NCBI GenBank assembly: GCA_902364065.1
Contig: CABJCJ010000007.1
Span: 25,285-89,284 of the forward strand
Reading direction: 5' to 3'
DNA length: 64,000 nucleotides
Origin: Veillonellaceae bacterium SB90
Lineage (GTDB): Bacteria; Bacillota; Negativicutes; Selenomonadales; Selenomonadaceae
Below the pieces are notes generated by a model that was not told the DNA's origin, did no database searches, and worked only from the letters and a program-made list of their open reading frames with translations. Positions 18,115 through 27,239 of the stretch are shown in pieces; the first letter of the stretch is position 1; each line of letters begins with the position of its first letter. The translations under genes were made by a program, and so were the position numbers.

Positions 18115-19125
18115 ATGAACTTATCGAGAATATCCAAGCAATGCCGCTTGCTGGCACTCGGCGCCACGGCCCTGCTGGCCCTGGGCCTGACGGCCGGCTG
18201 CAGCTCCAGCGACCAGGCTTCATCCTCCGGTGGCAAGACGTACAAGATCGGCATCGTCCAGCTCGTCGAGCACAATGCGCTCGATGCGGCCAACAAAGGC
18301 TTCGTCGACGGACTCAAGGAGCGCGGCTTCGAGGAAGGCAAGAACATCACCATCGACCGCCAGAACGCTCAGGCAGATCAGTCGAATCTCCAGAACATCG
18401 CCCAGCGCTTCGTCAGCGCCAAGATGGACCTGATCTGTGCCATCGCCACGCCGGCGGCCCAGACCATCGCCAACGCCACGCATGACATCCCGATTGTCGG
18501 CACGGCCATCACGGATTACGAGGGGGCAAAACTCGTCGCTTCCAACCAGGAACCGAAGGGCAATGTCACAGGCACAAGCGACATGAACCCGGTCAAGGAA
18601 CAGATTGACCTGCTGCTTAAGCTCAAGCCGGATGCCAAGACCATCGGCACGGTTTACTGCTCCAGTGAAGTCAACTCCGAAGTCCAGGTCAAGGCCATGA
18701 CGGAATATGCCGAATCCAAGGGCCTGACCGTAAAGGTCGCGACGATCTCCACGGTCAACGACATCCAGCAGGCGGCACAGAGCCTCGTCGGTTTCGTCGA
18801 TGCCTTCTATGAGCCGACCGATAACATCATCGCGTCAGCCATGCCGACGCTGACGGATATCACGAATGCCGCCAAGATCCCAGTCATCTGCGGAGAACCG
18901 AACATGGTCAAGGCCGGCGGCCTTGCCACCTACGGCATCGATTACTACAAGCTTGGCGTCCAGACCGGTTATATGGCCGCCGACATCCTCGAGGGCAAGA
19001 AGCCAGGTTCCATGCCGATAGAAATGGCCAAGGACCTCAAGATCACCGTCAACAAGAAGAACGCCGCTCTGCTCGGCATCACGATTCCTGAGGATGTGCT
19101 GAAGGATGCCGATGTAGTCGAATGA
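18115..19125 (+). CDS. ABC importer substrate-binding lipoprotein (TrpX/DUF534 type)
   Basis: A 336-residue exported protein. An N-terminal basic segment and hydrophobic core end in LTAGC, a lipobox, so it is a lipoprotein facing the periplasm. The mature part (YKIGIVQLVEHNALDAANKGFVDGL, GTAITDYEGAKLV, TDNIIASAMPTL) matches the ABC-type uncharacterised solute-binding family that includes the tryptophan/tyrosine importer TrpXYZ. Start chosen at the ATG after AAGGTGGG. First gene of a three-gene operon. The substrate is not certain; aromatic amino acids are the best guess from family membership. Confidence 0.85.
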   Translation: MNLSRISKQCRLLALGATALLALGLTAGCSSSDQASSSGGKTYKIGIVQLVEHNALDAANKGFVDGLKERGFEEGKNITIDRQNAQADQSNLQNIAQRFVSAKMDLICAIATPAAQTIANATHDIPIVGTAITDYEGAKLVASNQEPKGNVTGTSDMNPVKEQIDLLLKLKPDAKTIGTVYCSSEVNSEVQVKAMTEYAESKGLTVKVATISTVNDIQQAAQSLVGFVDAFYEPTDNIIASAMPTLTDITNAAKIPVICGEPNMVKAGGLATYGIDYYKLGVQTGYMAADILEGKKPGSMPIEMAKDLKITVNKKNAALLGITIPEDVLKDADVVE

Positions 19126-19138
19126 TAAGGAGTTTCCT

Positions 19139-20023
19139 ATGGATTTAGTCATCTCCACGGTTTCACAAGGACTGCTCTGGGCACTGCTCGCCATCGGCGT
19201 CTATCTGACGTTCCGCGTGCTCGATATCGCCGACCTCACCGTCGAAGGCAGCTTCCCGCTCGGAGCCGCTACAGCAGCCACACTGCTGACTGCCGGGTAT
19301 CACCCGATTCTCGCAATCCTTGCGGCCTGCGTAGCCGGCATGCTCGGCGGCGTCGTCACGGGTTTCCTCTGCACGAAACTCAAGATACCGGCCCTGCTCG
19401 CCGGCATCCTGACGATGATTGCCCTGTACTCGGTCAACCTGCGCATCATGGGCAAGGCCAACCTGCCGCTCCTGCAGCAGGACACGATCTTCACAATCTG
19501 GCAGTTCGCCGGTCTCGACAAGGGCATGACCACCCTCATCATCGGTGCCATCATCGTCGTACTCGTCGCCATACTCAATTACTGGTTCTTCGGCACTGAG
19601 ATTGGCGCAGCCGTGCGCGCAACGGGCAATAACCCGCATATGATCCGCGCCAACGGCATCAATACCGATGCCATGATCGTGCTGGGCCTGCTGCTCTCCA
19701 ACGGGCTCGTCGCCATGTCCGGCGCCCTCGTCGCCCAGAGCAACGGCTTCGCCGATGTCGGCATGGGCGTTGGCACCATCGTCATCGGCCTGGCCTCCGT
19801 CATCATCGGCGAAGTGCTTTTTGGCACCAGGAGCTTCAAGAACTGCCTGATTTCCGTCATCCTCGGCTCCATCGTCTACCGCGCCGTCATCGCCGTGGTC
19901 CTGCAGATGGGCATGCCGCCAAATGACCTCAAGCTCTTCACGGCCATCCTCGTGGCCATCGCCCTTTCGCTGCCGCTCATCCAGGCACGCGTCAATGCCT
20001 TTCGAAAGGCGGTGAAGAAATAA
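19139..20023 (+). CDS. ABC importer permease
   Basis: A 294-residue membrane protein with eight or nine hydrophobic segments, of the BPD_transp_2 type (branched-chain amino acid/sugar permeases). The N-terminus TVSQGLLWALLAIGVYLTFRVLDIADLTVEGSFPLG and the cytoplasmic GTEIGAAVRATGNNPHMIRANGI loop are the family hallmarks. RBS TAAGGAG; it lies 13 bases after the binding protein and overlaps the ATPase gene by one base. It forms the channel of the importer. Confidence 0.9.
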   Translation: MDLVISTVSQGLLWALLAIGVYLTFRVLDIADLTVEGSFPLGAATAATLLTAGYHPILAILAACVAGMLGGVVTGFLCTKLKIPALLAGILTMIALYSVNLRIMGKANLPLLQQDTIFTIWQFAGLDKGMTTLIIGAIIVVLVAILNYWFFGTEIGAAVRATGNNPHMIRANGINTDAMIVLGLLLSNGLVAMSGALVAQSNGFADVGMGVGTIVIGLASVIIGEVLFGTRSFKNCLISVILGSIVYRAVIAVVLQMGMPPNDLKLFTAILVAIALSLPLIQARVNAFRKAVKK

Positions 20024-20817
20024 TGTTGGACATCTCCCATATCTCCAAGACCTTCAACGCCGGTACCATCACCGAAAAGCTCGCGCTGCATGATGTAAGC
20101 CTGCACCTCGAGCCCGGCGAGTTCGTCACCGTCATCGGCGGCAACGGCGCCGGCAAATCCACGCTGATGAACTCCATCGCGGGGACGTATCCGGTCGATG
20201 AAGGCTCCATCAAGATTGCCGGCACCGACATCACGAAATGGCCGGAACACAAGCGGGCCAAATTCATCGGCCGTGTCTTCCAGGACCCGATGATGGGTAC
20301 GGCCGGCGGCATGATGATTGAGGAAAACCTCGCCATTGCCGCCCGCCGCGGCCGCCGCCCCACCCTGCGCTGGAGCTCTTCCTCCAGAGACCGCGAGCAT
20401 TTCCGCAAACTGCTGGCGGGGCTGAAGCTCGGCCTCGAAGACCGCCTGGAATCCAAGGTCGGCCTGCTCTCCGGCGGACAGCGCCAGGCACTGACCCTTT
20501 TGATGGCCACTATGGCCAAACCGAAACTGCTGCTGCTCGATGAGCACACGGCAGCGCTCGACCCGAAAACAGCCGAGAAGGTCCTCAGCCTGACCGAAAA
20601 AATCGTCGAAGAGCAGGAACTCACGACCCTCATGATCACGCACAACATGCGCGACGCCCTGCGCCTCGGCGACCGGCTCATCATGATGTACAACGGACAT
20701 ATCCTCTTCGACGTCAAAGGCGAGGAGAAGAAAAACCTCACGGTCAAGGACCTGCTTGCCATGTTCGAGAAAGCAGCAGGCAGCGAACTCACGAGTGACA
20801 GCCTGCTGTTGAGCTGA
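20023..20817 (+). CDS. ABC importer ATP-binding protein
   Basis: A 264-residue ATPase with Walker A GGNGAGKST near residue 40, signature LSGGQRQA near 148 and Walker B LLLLDEHTAALDP, followed by the switch His in MITHNM. It powers the importer encoded by the two genes upstream. An insertion between Walker A and the signature is rich in arginine (AARRGRRPTLRWSSSSRDR), which is seen in this subfamily. Confidence 0.92.
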   Translation: MLDISHISKTFNAGTITEKLALHDVSLHLEPGEFVTVIGGNGAGKSTLMNSIAGTYPVDEGSIKIAGTDITKWPEHKRAKFIGRVFQDPMMGTAGGMMIEENLAIAARRGRRPTLRWSSSSRDREHFRKLLAGLKLGLEDRLESKVGLLSGGQRQALTLLMATMAKPKLLLLDEHTAALDPKTAEKVLSLTEKIVEEQELTTLMITHNMRDALRLGDRLIMMYNGHILFDVKGEEKKNLTVKDLLAMFEKAAGSELTSDSLLLS

Positions 20818-20860
20818 ACACCGAAGCCATACATCTGATGAGGTGTACGTGCCCAAGCGG

Positions 20861-21030
20861 AGGTATGTATTCCGCCTGCAGGAGCGCAATGATTGCCCGC
20901 AGGGATGGGCCCCAATACTAAAGTGACCTGTTTGATGATGTCAGAACGCCGTGATATACGGCGAAGCAGCTTTAATGCATGTTGTCTGTTGGGGCCCATT
21001 TAATGGAGCGACGAAGCCGGAATACATACC
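20861..21030 (-). ncRNA. candidate 6S RNA (rod-shaped structured RNA)
   Basis: The segment folds into one long rod: a 13-bp perfect closing stem (20862-20874 with 21018-21030), an asymmetric internal bubble, an 11-bp stem (20905-20915 with 20989-20999) and an apical hairpin GCCGT-N5-ACGGC (20948-20962). The minus-strand 3' side of the bubble can form its own small hairpin around GCAATCATTGC. About 170 nt with paired ends and a central bubble is the 6S RNA design. A TATAAG -10 (21043-21038) sits seven bases before the closing stem, supporting minus-strand transcription. The -35 is weak and no terminator is clear, and no sequence consensus was checked. Confidence 0.5.
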
Positions 21031-21072
21031 GCAGCGACTTATACTAATAATATAATATTCTCCCCTAAAAAT

Positions 21073-21118
21073 TAGAAGGGCTATGACATCCCGTCACATG
21101 CACGAGATGCCATAGCCC
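21073..21118. terminator. bidirectional terminator downstream of the Crp-family gene
   Basis: AGAAGGGCTATG pairs with CATAGCCCTTCT, and ACATC/GAGATG extends the stem, with T-rich sequence on both sides. It closes the minus-strand Crp-family transcript and separates it from the RNA candidate. Confidence 0.75.
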
Positions 21119-21148
21119 TTCTTTATTCTGTAACTCGATTGAAAAAAC

Positions 21149-21883
21149 TCACAGATATTCCTCAAACCGCTCCAGGTCGAGCACCTGTATCTCTTTGCCC
21201 GACACGGACAGGAGCCCGTCCTTCTGCATCGCAGAAAGCTCACGCGACAGCGAAGGCCGCGTGACGGCCAGATATGCCGCCAGATATTCGCGGCTGACAG
21301 ACAGCTCCACGCGCCCCTCTGCGTCCATGCTCTGGAACAGGAAGCGCACGAGCTTTTCGCGCAGGCTGCCACTCGCGAGCACCTTGATGCGTCCGTGCAT
21401 GAAATACGCTTTGCGTGCAAAGATGCGCATGAGATTGCGCTCCACGAGCAGGGCGCTGCGCGATGGATTATCGCCGTCGAGCGTAAAGAAGCGGCTGCCG
21501 ATCTCAAGAAGCTCGGTCTTTGCTGCAGCCTCGACGTATACATCATAAGGCTTGCGCAAAACTTCATAGACCTCGCCGAACATATCGCCCGGCTCATTGA
21601 TTTCCGAGACGAAGATGCGCCGTCCCGAAAAGGTATCCTTGAGGATGTGGACTTCACCGCTCAGGAGGATGTACAGGGAATGCGGGACATCGCCCTCATG
21701 GAAGACGATTTCCCCGGTTGAAAAGACATGACGGCGGACCTGGCTCGAGGCCAGAAGATCCGCAATCTCCGCTTCGCCCATGCCCGCGGTCAAGGTGCTG
21801 CAGCGCAATACGGCTGCCACAGGAGAATCCGTGCCCGCCTGGCAGGCACATTCCTTCTGATGGGGCCTCACGAGCTCACTCAT
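21149..21883 (-). CDS. Crp/Fnr-family transcriptional regulator
   Basis: A 244-residue regulator. Residues 40-150 form the cyclic-nucleotide-like beta-roll (GEIVFHEGDVPHSLYILLSGEVHILK, PGDMFGE). Residues 165-235 form the winged helix with recognition helix SREYLAAYLAVTRPSLSRELSAMQKDGLL. The cAMP-binding arginine signature is absent. CACQAG near residue 12 contains two cysteines, too few for a classical Fnr cluster. It overlaps the upstream flavoprotein gene by four bases, so the two are co-expressed; a redox or NO role is conceivable but unproven. Confidence 0.85.
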   Translation of the reverse strand: MSELVRPHQKECACQAGTDSPVAAVLRCSTLTAGMGEAEIADLLASSQVRRHVFSTGEIVFHEGDVPHSLYILLSGEVHILKDTFSGRRIFVSEINEPGDMFGEVYEVLRKPYDVYVEAAAKTELLEIGSRFFTLDGDNPSRSALLVERNLMRIFARKAYFMHGRIKVLASGSLREKLVRFLFQSMDAEGRVELSVSREYLAAYLAVTRPSLSRELSAMQKDGLLSVSGKEIQVLDLERFEEYL

Positions 21884-22389
21884 GCGTCTTCATTGACGAG
21901 AAGTTTCTCGATTTCAACGACATACATCGTGTGGTAATCGTTGTCGTACCACTTCTCATCACACGATTTGTCGATGAAGCATTCCTTCTTGAGCTCCTGT
22001 GCATAGAGCTTGCGGCAGAGCATCGTGACGCGGGCCTCCTGATAATAAGTGCGGCCATCATCGTGCAGGACAGTCAGGCCTGCCTTCTGGATCTTATCTT
22101 CATCGCGGCCCGACACCGTGCCAAAGTAACTCATCATCTTGCGATACGTTTCGGGAAAGACCGACAGCGAAAGCCCTTCGGCCTTGTCCACGAACTCCTT
22201 CGTATAGCGGCTCGGACGAATGAAGATATAGGCCACGGGCTTGCCCCACATGATGCCCAGACCGCCCCAGGAAGCCGTCATCGCATTTGCCTTGCCCTCG
22301 TACTCACCGGTCACGAGCAGCCAGTCCTTGCCGATGACCTGGAAGGCGCTTTCCTTGAATTCATACGGAGAAACTTCTTTAAATGCCAT
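21880..22389 (-). CDS. flavin reductase-like FMN-binding protein
   Basis: A 169-residue protein of the flavin reductase/split-barrel FMN-binding group (DIM6/NTAB type). The N-terminal KDWLLVTGEYEGKANAMTASWGGLGIMWGKPVAYIFIRPSRYT matches the flavin-binding pattern of this group. It likely binds FMN or FAD and reduces flavin or an unknown acceptor in the cytoplasm. Start at the ATG after AAAGGATG. It is translationally coupled (ATGA) to the Crp-family gene. Confidence 0.82.
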   Translation of the reverse strand: MAFKEVSPYEFKESAFQVIGKDWLLVTGEYEGKANAMTASWGGLGIMWGKPVAYIFIRPSRYTKEFVDKAEGLSLSVFPETYRKMMSYFGTVSGRDEDKIQKAGLTVLHDDGRTYYQEARVTMLCRKLYAQELKKECFIDKSCDEKWYDNDYHTMYVVEIEKLLVNEDA

Positions 22390-22445
22390 TGTTATCATCC
22401 TTTCATCTGCGGCTTTTCCACAATAAATGCACAGGGAAAGCCAGG

Positions 22446-22497
22446 TTATCCACAGAACACTACCGGATATCCACAGAAATATGTGGATATCCGGTAG
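22446..22497. other. hairpin and DnaA-box-like cluster downstream of sufU
   Basis: A consensus DnaA box TTATCCACA (22446-22454) is followed by a 16-bp perfect inverted repeat (22460-22475 with 22482-22497) that carries ATATCCACA in each arm. The stem could end the suf transcript, but no T-run follows on either strand. No gene fits in this interval. Confidence 0.5.
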
Positions 22498-22501
22498 TCT
22501 G

Positions 22502-22939
22502 TCATGCGTTCTGAGGATCTTTCAGGGCATCATCAAGCGTATGCCAGGCCAGGACCGCGCATTTGACGCGGGCCGGCATATTGGAAACATTCTGCAGAGC
22601 CAGGGCTTCATCGAGCTCTTCGAGCTCCGATTCATCCGTGATTTCCCGCTTGATCATGCCGATGAACTTATGCGCAAGTTCCCGGGCCTTCTCGACGGAC
22701 TGTCCGCGGATCAGGTCAATCATGATATCGGTGGAGGCCTGCGAGATGGCGCAGCCCACGCCCGTGAACGAGGCGTCCTTGACGATCCCGTTCTCCACCT
22801 TGAGCTCCAGCGTGATCTCATCGCCGCAGCTCGGATTATGCCCCTTGAGCGCGCAGGTCGCATGATCAAGGTGATGCTTGTTTTCCGGATTGCGGCTGTG
22901 CTCGCCGATGAGCTCCGTGTAAATGTCCTCAAGCGCCAT
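22502..22939 (-). CDS. sufU: SUF system Fe-S assembly protein SufU
   Basis: A 145-residue IscU-like protein of the SufU type. The three cysteines are visible in NPSCGDEITLEL, FTGVGCAISQAST and VKCAVLAWHTL, and the SufU-specific insertion lies between the second and third (residues 75-120). In Firmicutes SufU is a zinc-dependent sulfurtransferase that accepts sulfur from SufS. Last gene of sufCBDSU, its ATG overlapping the sufS end by 11 bases. Confidence 0.93.
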   Translation of the reverse strand: MALEDIYTELIGEHSRNPENKHHLDHATCALKGHNPSCGDEITLELKVENGIVKDASFTGVGCAISQASTDIMIDLIRGQSVEKARELAHKFIGMIKREITDESELEELDEALALQNVSNMPARVKCAVLAWHTLDDALKDPQNA

Positions 22940-24164
22940 AGCCGAGCACCCCCCTTACCTTCTTGAGCGCATCGATCCAGCGGTCGATGTCCTCGCGCGT
23001 ATTGTAGAGATAGAAGCTGGCGCGGCAGCTGGCGTTCTGACCGAGATAGCGGTGCAACGGCTGTGCGCAGTGATGGCCGGCGCGGATGGCCACGCCGTAG
23101 CTGTCGAGGATCGAAGCCACATCGTGCGGATGGACATCCTTGACATTGAAGGCAATGATGCCCGTCTTGTTGTCACGCGTCGTATCGCAGCCGTAAAGCT
23201 CGATGTACGGCAGCTCGCGCAGCTGCGGCAGTACGTAATCGACGAGGTCCTTCTCGATGGCCTCGATGCGGTCGAAGGTGATCGTCTCGAGGTAATCGAT
23301 GGCAGCCGTCAGGCCGGCGGCACCGCCGACGTTCTGCGTGCCGGCCTCGAATTTCGAGGGCAGTTCCGCATACGTCGTATCCTGTTCCTCGACGTATTCG
23401 ATCATATCGCCGCCGCGCAGGAACGGGGGCATGTCATCGAGGATATCATATTTGCCGTAGAGCACGCCGATGCCCATCGGCGAAAGCATCTTGTGGCCGG
23501 AAAAGGCAAAGAAGTCGCAGTCCATGTCGCGAACGTCGACCTTCATATGCGCGACGCTCTGGGAACCATCCACCACGCAGACAGCACCGACGCTGTGCGC
23601 TTTCTTGACGATCTTCCTGACATCATTCTTGAGGCCGAGCACATTGGAAACCTGCGTCACGGCGACAATCTTCGTGCGTTCCGTGATCTTCGTCTCGATA
23701 TCCTCATCCGAAAGATTGCCGTCTTTCTCCAGATAGATGTACTTGAGCACGGCTCCCGTCGTCTTGGCCACGAACTGCCACGGCACAAGGTTGCTGTGAT
23801 GCTCCGAAATCGTGATGACGATCTCATCGCCGGCCTTGACCTTGTGCAGGCCATAGCTGTAAGCGACGAGGTTCAGCGCTTCCGTTGCATTCTTCGTGAA
23901 GATAATTTCCTCGGGACGCGCGGCATTGATGAATTTCGCCGTGCGCACGCGGGCATTCTCATAGATTTCCGTGGCCTTGACGGAAAGCGCATAAGCCCCG
24001 CGATGCGGATTGGCATTGCAGCCGCCGTAATACCCGCAGATTGCCTGGATGATCTGTTCCGGTTTCTGCGTCGTGGCACCATTATCGAGATAAGCAATCT
24101 GTTTCCCGTTCATCTTCATCTTGAGGAGCGGGAAATCCTTCAAAAATTCCTGTGCATCAGCCAT
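22929..24164 (-). CDS. sufS: cysteine desulfurase SufS
   Basis: A PLP enzyme of 411 residues that removes sulfur from cysteine for SufU. SGHKMLSPMGIGVLYGK holds the PLP lysine, and AGHHCAQPLHRYLGQNASCRASFYLYN contains the catalytic Cys in its short group-II loop. The N-terminus (FLKDFPLLKMKMNGKQIAYLDNGATTQKP) is classical for SufS. The start overlaps the sufD end by 8 bases. Confidence 0.96.
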   Translation of the reverse strand: MADAQEFLKDFPLLKMKMNGKQIAYLDNGATTQKPEQIIQAICGYYGGCNANPHRGAYALSVKATEIYENARVRTAKFINAARPEEIIFTKNATEALNLVAYSYGLHKVKAGDEIVITISEHHSNLVPWQFVAKTTGAVLKYIYLEKDGNLSDEDIETKITERTKIVAVTQVSNVLGLKNDVRKIVKKAHSVGAVCVVDGSQSVAHMKVDVRDMDCDFFAFSGHKMLSPMGIGVLYGKYDILDDMPPFLRGGDMIEYVEEQDTTYAELPSKFEAGTQNVGGAAGLTAAIDYLETITFDRIEAIEKDLVDYVLPQLRELPYIELYGCDTTRDNKTGIIAFNVKDVHPHDVASILDSYGVAIRAGHHCAQPLHRYLGQNASCRASFYLYNTREDIDRWIDALKKVRGVLGYGA

Positions 24165-24996
24165 TGGAAAGTCTCCTCTGCAAATATGTATCGATCTCGT
24201 CTTTCAGTGATTCTTCCGGGATGCGGTCGAGTACCGGATTGAACGAAGCCTCAACGACCAGGCGCTGAGCCTCACTGAGGTCCAGGCCGCGGCTCATGAG
24301 GTAAAAGAGCTTGTTCTCATCCATGCGGCCGACGGAAACGGCATGATGGCCATCGACATCGTCCTCATGGGAGAGCATGATCGGCACGCTGCGGTTGCGG
24401 ACCTGCGGGGAAAGCAGGACCACCTCTTCGTTCTCGCGGCCGACCGAGCCCTTGCCGCCCTCAAGGAAATCGAGGGTGCCGCGGAAAATCTTCTCGCTCT
24501 TGCCGAGCAGCGCCCCGCGAACCTGCATATTGGCGTCCGTGCGCCTGCCGCCCTGGCGGATCACGTAATTGAGATCGACGAAGCGTTCGCCGTCGCCGAA
24601 GTAAAGCCCCCAGATATCGGCCCGGGCCTCATCGCCGACAAGATCGACGTAGAGTTCCGTGGCCGTCTTGGAAGCACCGGCTTCCACAACCGTATAGGAG
24701 AACGTCGCGCCCTTGCCGACAAAGACCTTGACGCGGCAGGTGTACGGCTTTTCCGCATCCACAAGCTGCGCGTTGACCAGATGGAGTTTCGCGCCATCTT
24801 CAATATGGACCTGGATCTCAAACTGGCCGCTCTCGCGCTGTACCAGGACGACCTCGTCCTCTTTTCCCTTCTCTACAAGGATCTGCTGCGTCTTGACGGC
24901 GGTACCGTCAAGCTGTTCCGGGATCCTGCTCTCATTGACGCCGAGCCAGCGCCAGGTACGCATGGGGATCCGGGAGAATGTTTTTGTATCTGCCAT
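24157..24996 (-). CDS. sufD: Fe-S scaffold component SufD
   Basis: A 279-residue SufB/SufD-family protein, shorter than most SufD (about 400) because the N-terminal helical region is reduced. The C-terminal beta-helix part is complete, with VPIMLSHEDDVDGHHAVSVGRMDENKLFYLMSRGL, whose conserved His is in the HEDDVDGHHA stretch. It is expected to form the SufBCD scaffold. The ATG at 24996 follows GGAAGGGA and begins one base after the sufB stop. Confidence 0.9.
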   Translation of the reverse strand: MADTKTFSRIPMRTWRWLGVNESRIPEQLDGTAVKTQQILVEKGKEDEVVLVQRESGQFEIQVHIEDGAKLHLVNAQLVDAEKPYTCRVKVFVGKGATFSYTVVEAGASKTATELYVDLVGDEARADIWGLYFGDGERFVDLNYVIRQGGRRTDANMQVRGALLGKSEKIFRGTLDFLEGGKGSVGRENEEVVLLSPQVRNRSVPIMLSHEDDVDGHHAVSVGRMDENKLFYLMSRGLDLSEAQRLVVEASFNPVLDRIPEESLKDEIDTYLQRRLSNG

Positions 24997-24997
24997 A

Positions 24998-26410
24998 TCA
25001 GCCCATCGTCCCTTCCAATTCAATATTGACCAGATTATTCATCTCAACAGCGTACTCGAGCGGCAGCTCCTTGGCAATCGGTTCGACGAAGCCGCGCACG
25101 ATCATCGCGCGTGCCTCATCCTCATCGATGCCGCGGCAGGTGAGATAGAAAATCGCTTCATCGCTGATGCGGCCAATCTTGGCCTCATGCCCGATATCGG
25201 CCTCATCCCCCTCGATGTCCATGACGGGCAGCGTGTCACTGCGCGATTCATTGTCGAGCATCAGGGATTCACAGTTGACGGAGCACTTGGCAAACGGCGC
25301 GCGGCGCGTGACTTTGACGGCGCTGCGGTACGTTGCCTTGCCGCCGGCCTTCGAGATCGTGCGCGTGTTGATGTTCGCGGAAGTATGCGGCGCGGCATGG
25401 ATGACGCTGGCACCCGTATCGAGATTCTGTCCCTTCGAGGCGAACGTGACACCCGTGAACTCGCAGCGCGCGTTCTCACCATGCAGGATGCTGCACGGAT
25501 AGAGGCACGATACGTGCGAGCCGAACGAACCCGATACCCACTCGATGATGCCGTCCTTTTCAACGAGTGCACGCTTCGTGTTGAGATTCATCATGTTGCG
25601 CGACCAGTTCTCAATCGTCGAATAGCGCAGGCGCGCGCCTTCCTTGACGAAGAGCTCGACACAGCCGGCATGCAGGTTCGTGACATTGTATTTCGGAGCC
25701 GAGCAGCCCTCGATGAAATGCAGGCTGGCATTTTTCTCAACGATGATCAGCGTGTGCTCGAACTGACCGGCACCTGCCGCATTGAGGCGGAAATACGACT
25801 GCAGCGGGATTTCCACATGTACGCCTTCCGGCACGTAGACAAAGGAACCGCCCGACCAGACCGCACCATGCAGGGCCGCGAATTTGTGGTCCTTCGGCGG
25901 CACGAGCGTCATGAAGTATTCCTTGACGACATCTTCATGCTCGCGGATGGCCGTCTCCATATCCGTATAGATGACCCCCTGCTTGACGAGGTCTTCCTGG
26001 ATGCTGTGATAAACGACCTCCGAGTCGTACTGCGCACCGACGCCTGCCAGGCTCTGCTTCTGCTCAGCCTCAGGAATACCGAGGCGGTCAAATGTATTCT
26101 TGATGTCCTTCGGGACTTCCTTCCAGTCGCCCGTCATCTTGGCATCCGGCTGGACATAGGTGACGATATCATCCATGTTGAGCTCGGAGATATCCGGTCC
26201 CCAGGTTGGCAAGGCCAGTGAATTGTAAACTTCGAGGGATTTGAGGCGGAAATCGAGCATCCACTGCGGATCGTGCTTGCGCTTCGAGATATCGCGGATG
26301 ATATCCTCCGTCAGGCCGCTCTGGGTCTTGTAGACGGAATGGTCCGCATCCTTGATATCGTAGAGGGTGCGCTCGATATCCTCTACATATGTTTTCTTCT
26401 TCTCTGTCAT
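24998..26410 (-). CDS. sufB: Fe-S scaffold component SufB
   Basis: A 470-residue scaffold protein of the SufBCD complex. It shows the conserved KSLEVYNSLALPTWGPDISEL, YVPEGVHVEIPLQSYFRLN and HFIEGCSAP segments. The C-terminal NCESLMLDNESRSDTLPVMDIEGDEADIGHEAKIGRI region ends with the invariant Glu and His of the SufB-SufD interface. Start at ATG 26410, just after the sufC stop. Length is standard. Confidence 0.97.
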   Translation of the reverse strand: MTEKKKTYVEDIERTLYDIKDADHSVYKTQSGLTEDIIRDISKRKHDPQWMLDFRLKSLEVYNSLALPTWGPDISELNMDDIVTYVQPDAKMTGDWKEVPKDIKNTFDRLGIPEAEQKQSLAGVGAQYDSEVVYHSIQEDLVKQGVIYTDMETAIREHEDVVKEYFMTLVPPKDHKFAALHGAVWSGGSFVYVPEGVHVEIPLQSYFRLNAAGAGQFEHTLIIVEKNASLHFIEGCSAPKYNVTNLHAGCVELFVKEGARLRYSTIENWSRNMMNLNTKRALVEKDGIIEWVSGSFGSHVSCLYPCSILHGENARCEFTGVTFASKGQNLDTGASVIHAAPHTSANINTRTISKAGGKATYRSAVKVTRRAPFAKCSVNCESLMLDNESRSDTLPVMDIEGDEADIGHEAKIGRISDEAIFYLTCRGIDEDEARAMIVRGFVEPIAKELPLEYAVEMNNLVNIELEGTMG

Positions 26411-26418
26411 GGCACGCC

Positions 26419-27174
26419 TCACTTCCCGGCCTGAGCATCGAGGATATGCGTAAAGCCACGGCTGTTGATCGTATCGATGAGCTCCGGACCGCCTTCCTCG
26501 ACAATCTGGCCGTTCATCAGGACATGGACGCGGTCAACCTTGAGCTTCTCGAGGATGCGCGTATTATGCGTGATGATGAGGCAGGAATTCTCATCGTTGT
26601 GGAACTTGGCCACGCCTTCCGAGACAATCTGCACGGCATCGACATCGAGGCCCGAATCCGTCTCATCGAGCAGCGCGAGCTTCGGCTCGAGCATCAGGAG
26701 CTGCAGGATCTCGTTGCGCTTTTTCTCGCCGCCCGAAAAGCCCACATTCATGTAGCGCTCGGCATATTCCGGCTTCATCTTGAGTTCTTCCATCATCGCC
26801 TTGAGCTTGCGGCGGAACGGGATAATCTTGATCTTCTCGCCCGATATTGCCTGCTTGGCCGTGCGGATCATGTTCTCGACCGTGATGCCCGGGATCTCTT
26901 CCGGTGTCTGGAACGAGAGGAACAGGCCCTTGCGCGCGCGCTCAAACGTCTTGAGGTCCTTGAGATCTTCTCCTTCAAACGAAAGGGTGCCAGCCGTGAC
27001 TTCGTATTTCGGATGGCCCATGATGATGTTCATGAGGGTCGACTTGCCCGAGCCATTCGGTCCGAGGATGACATGTACTTCACCTTTGCCTACGGTGAGA
27101 TTAAGACCCTTGAGGATTTCCTTGCCTTCTACGCCAGCATGGAGATCCTTGATTTCCAAAAGCTTCTCTGCCAT
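26419..27174 (-). CDS. sufC: SUF system ATPase SufC
   Basis: A 251-residue ABC-type ATPase without a membrane partner. Walker A GPNGSGKST near residue 39, the SufC-specific FLSFQTPEEIPGI, the signature FSGGEKKRNEI and Walker B LALLDETDSGLD are visible. It drives SufB-SufD conformational change. First gene of the operon, behind a strong promoter. Confidence 0.97.
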   Translation of the reverse strand: MAEKLLEIKDLHAGVEGKEILKGLNLTVGKGEVHVILGPNGSGKSTLMNIIMGHPKYEVTAGTLSFEGEDLKDLKTFERARKGLFLSFQTPEEIPGITVENMIRTAKQAISGEKIKIIPFRRKLKAMMEELKMKPEYAERYMNVGFSGGEKKRNEILQLLMLEPKLALLDETDSGLDVDAVQIVSEGVAKFHNDENSCLIITHNTRILEKLKVDRVHVLMNGQIVEEGGPELIDTINSRGFTHILDAQAGK

Positions 27175-27239
27175 ATATAAACTCTCCTTTAATACAGGAC
27201 TTGTTAATCCTTACAAAAATACTCGGGATTGATGATTTC

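Noticed and set aside
22923..24242. 439-codon plus-strand frame opposite sufS
   Set aside because: Antisense shadow; sufS motifs are complete on the other strand.
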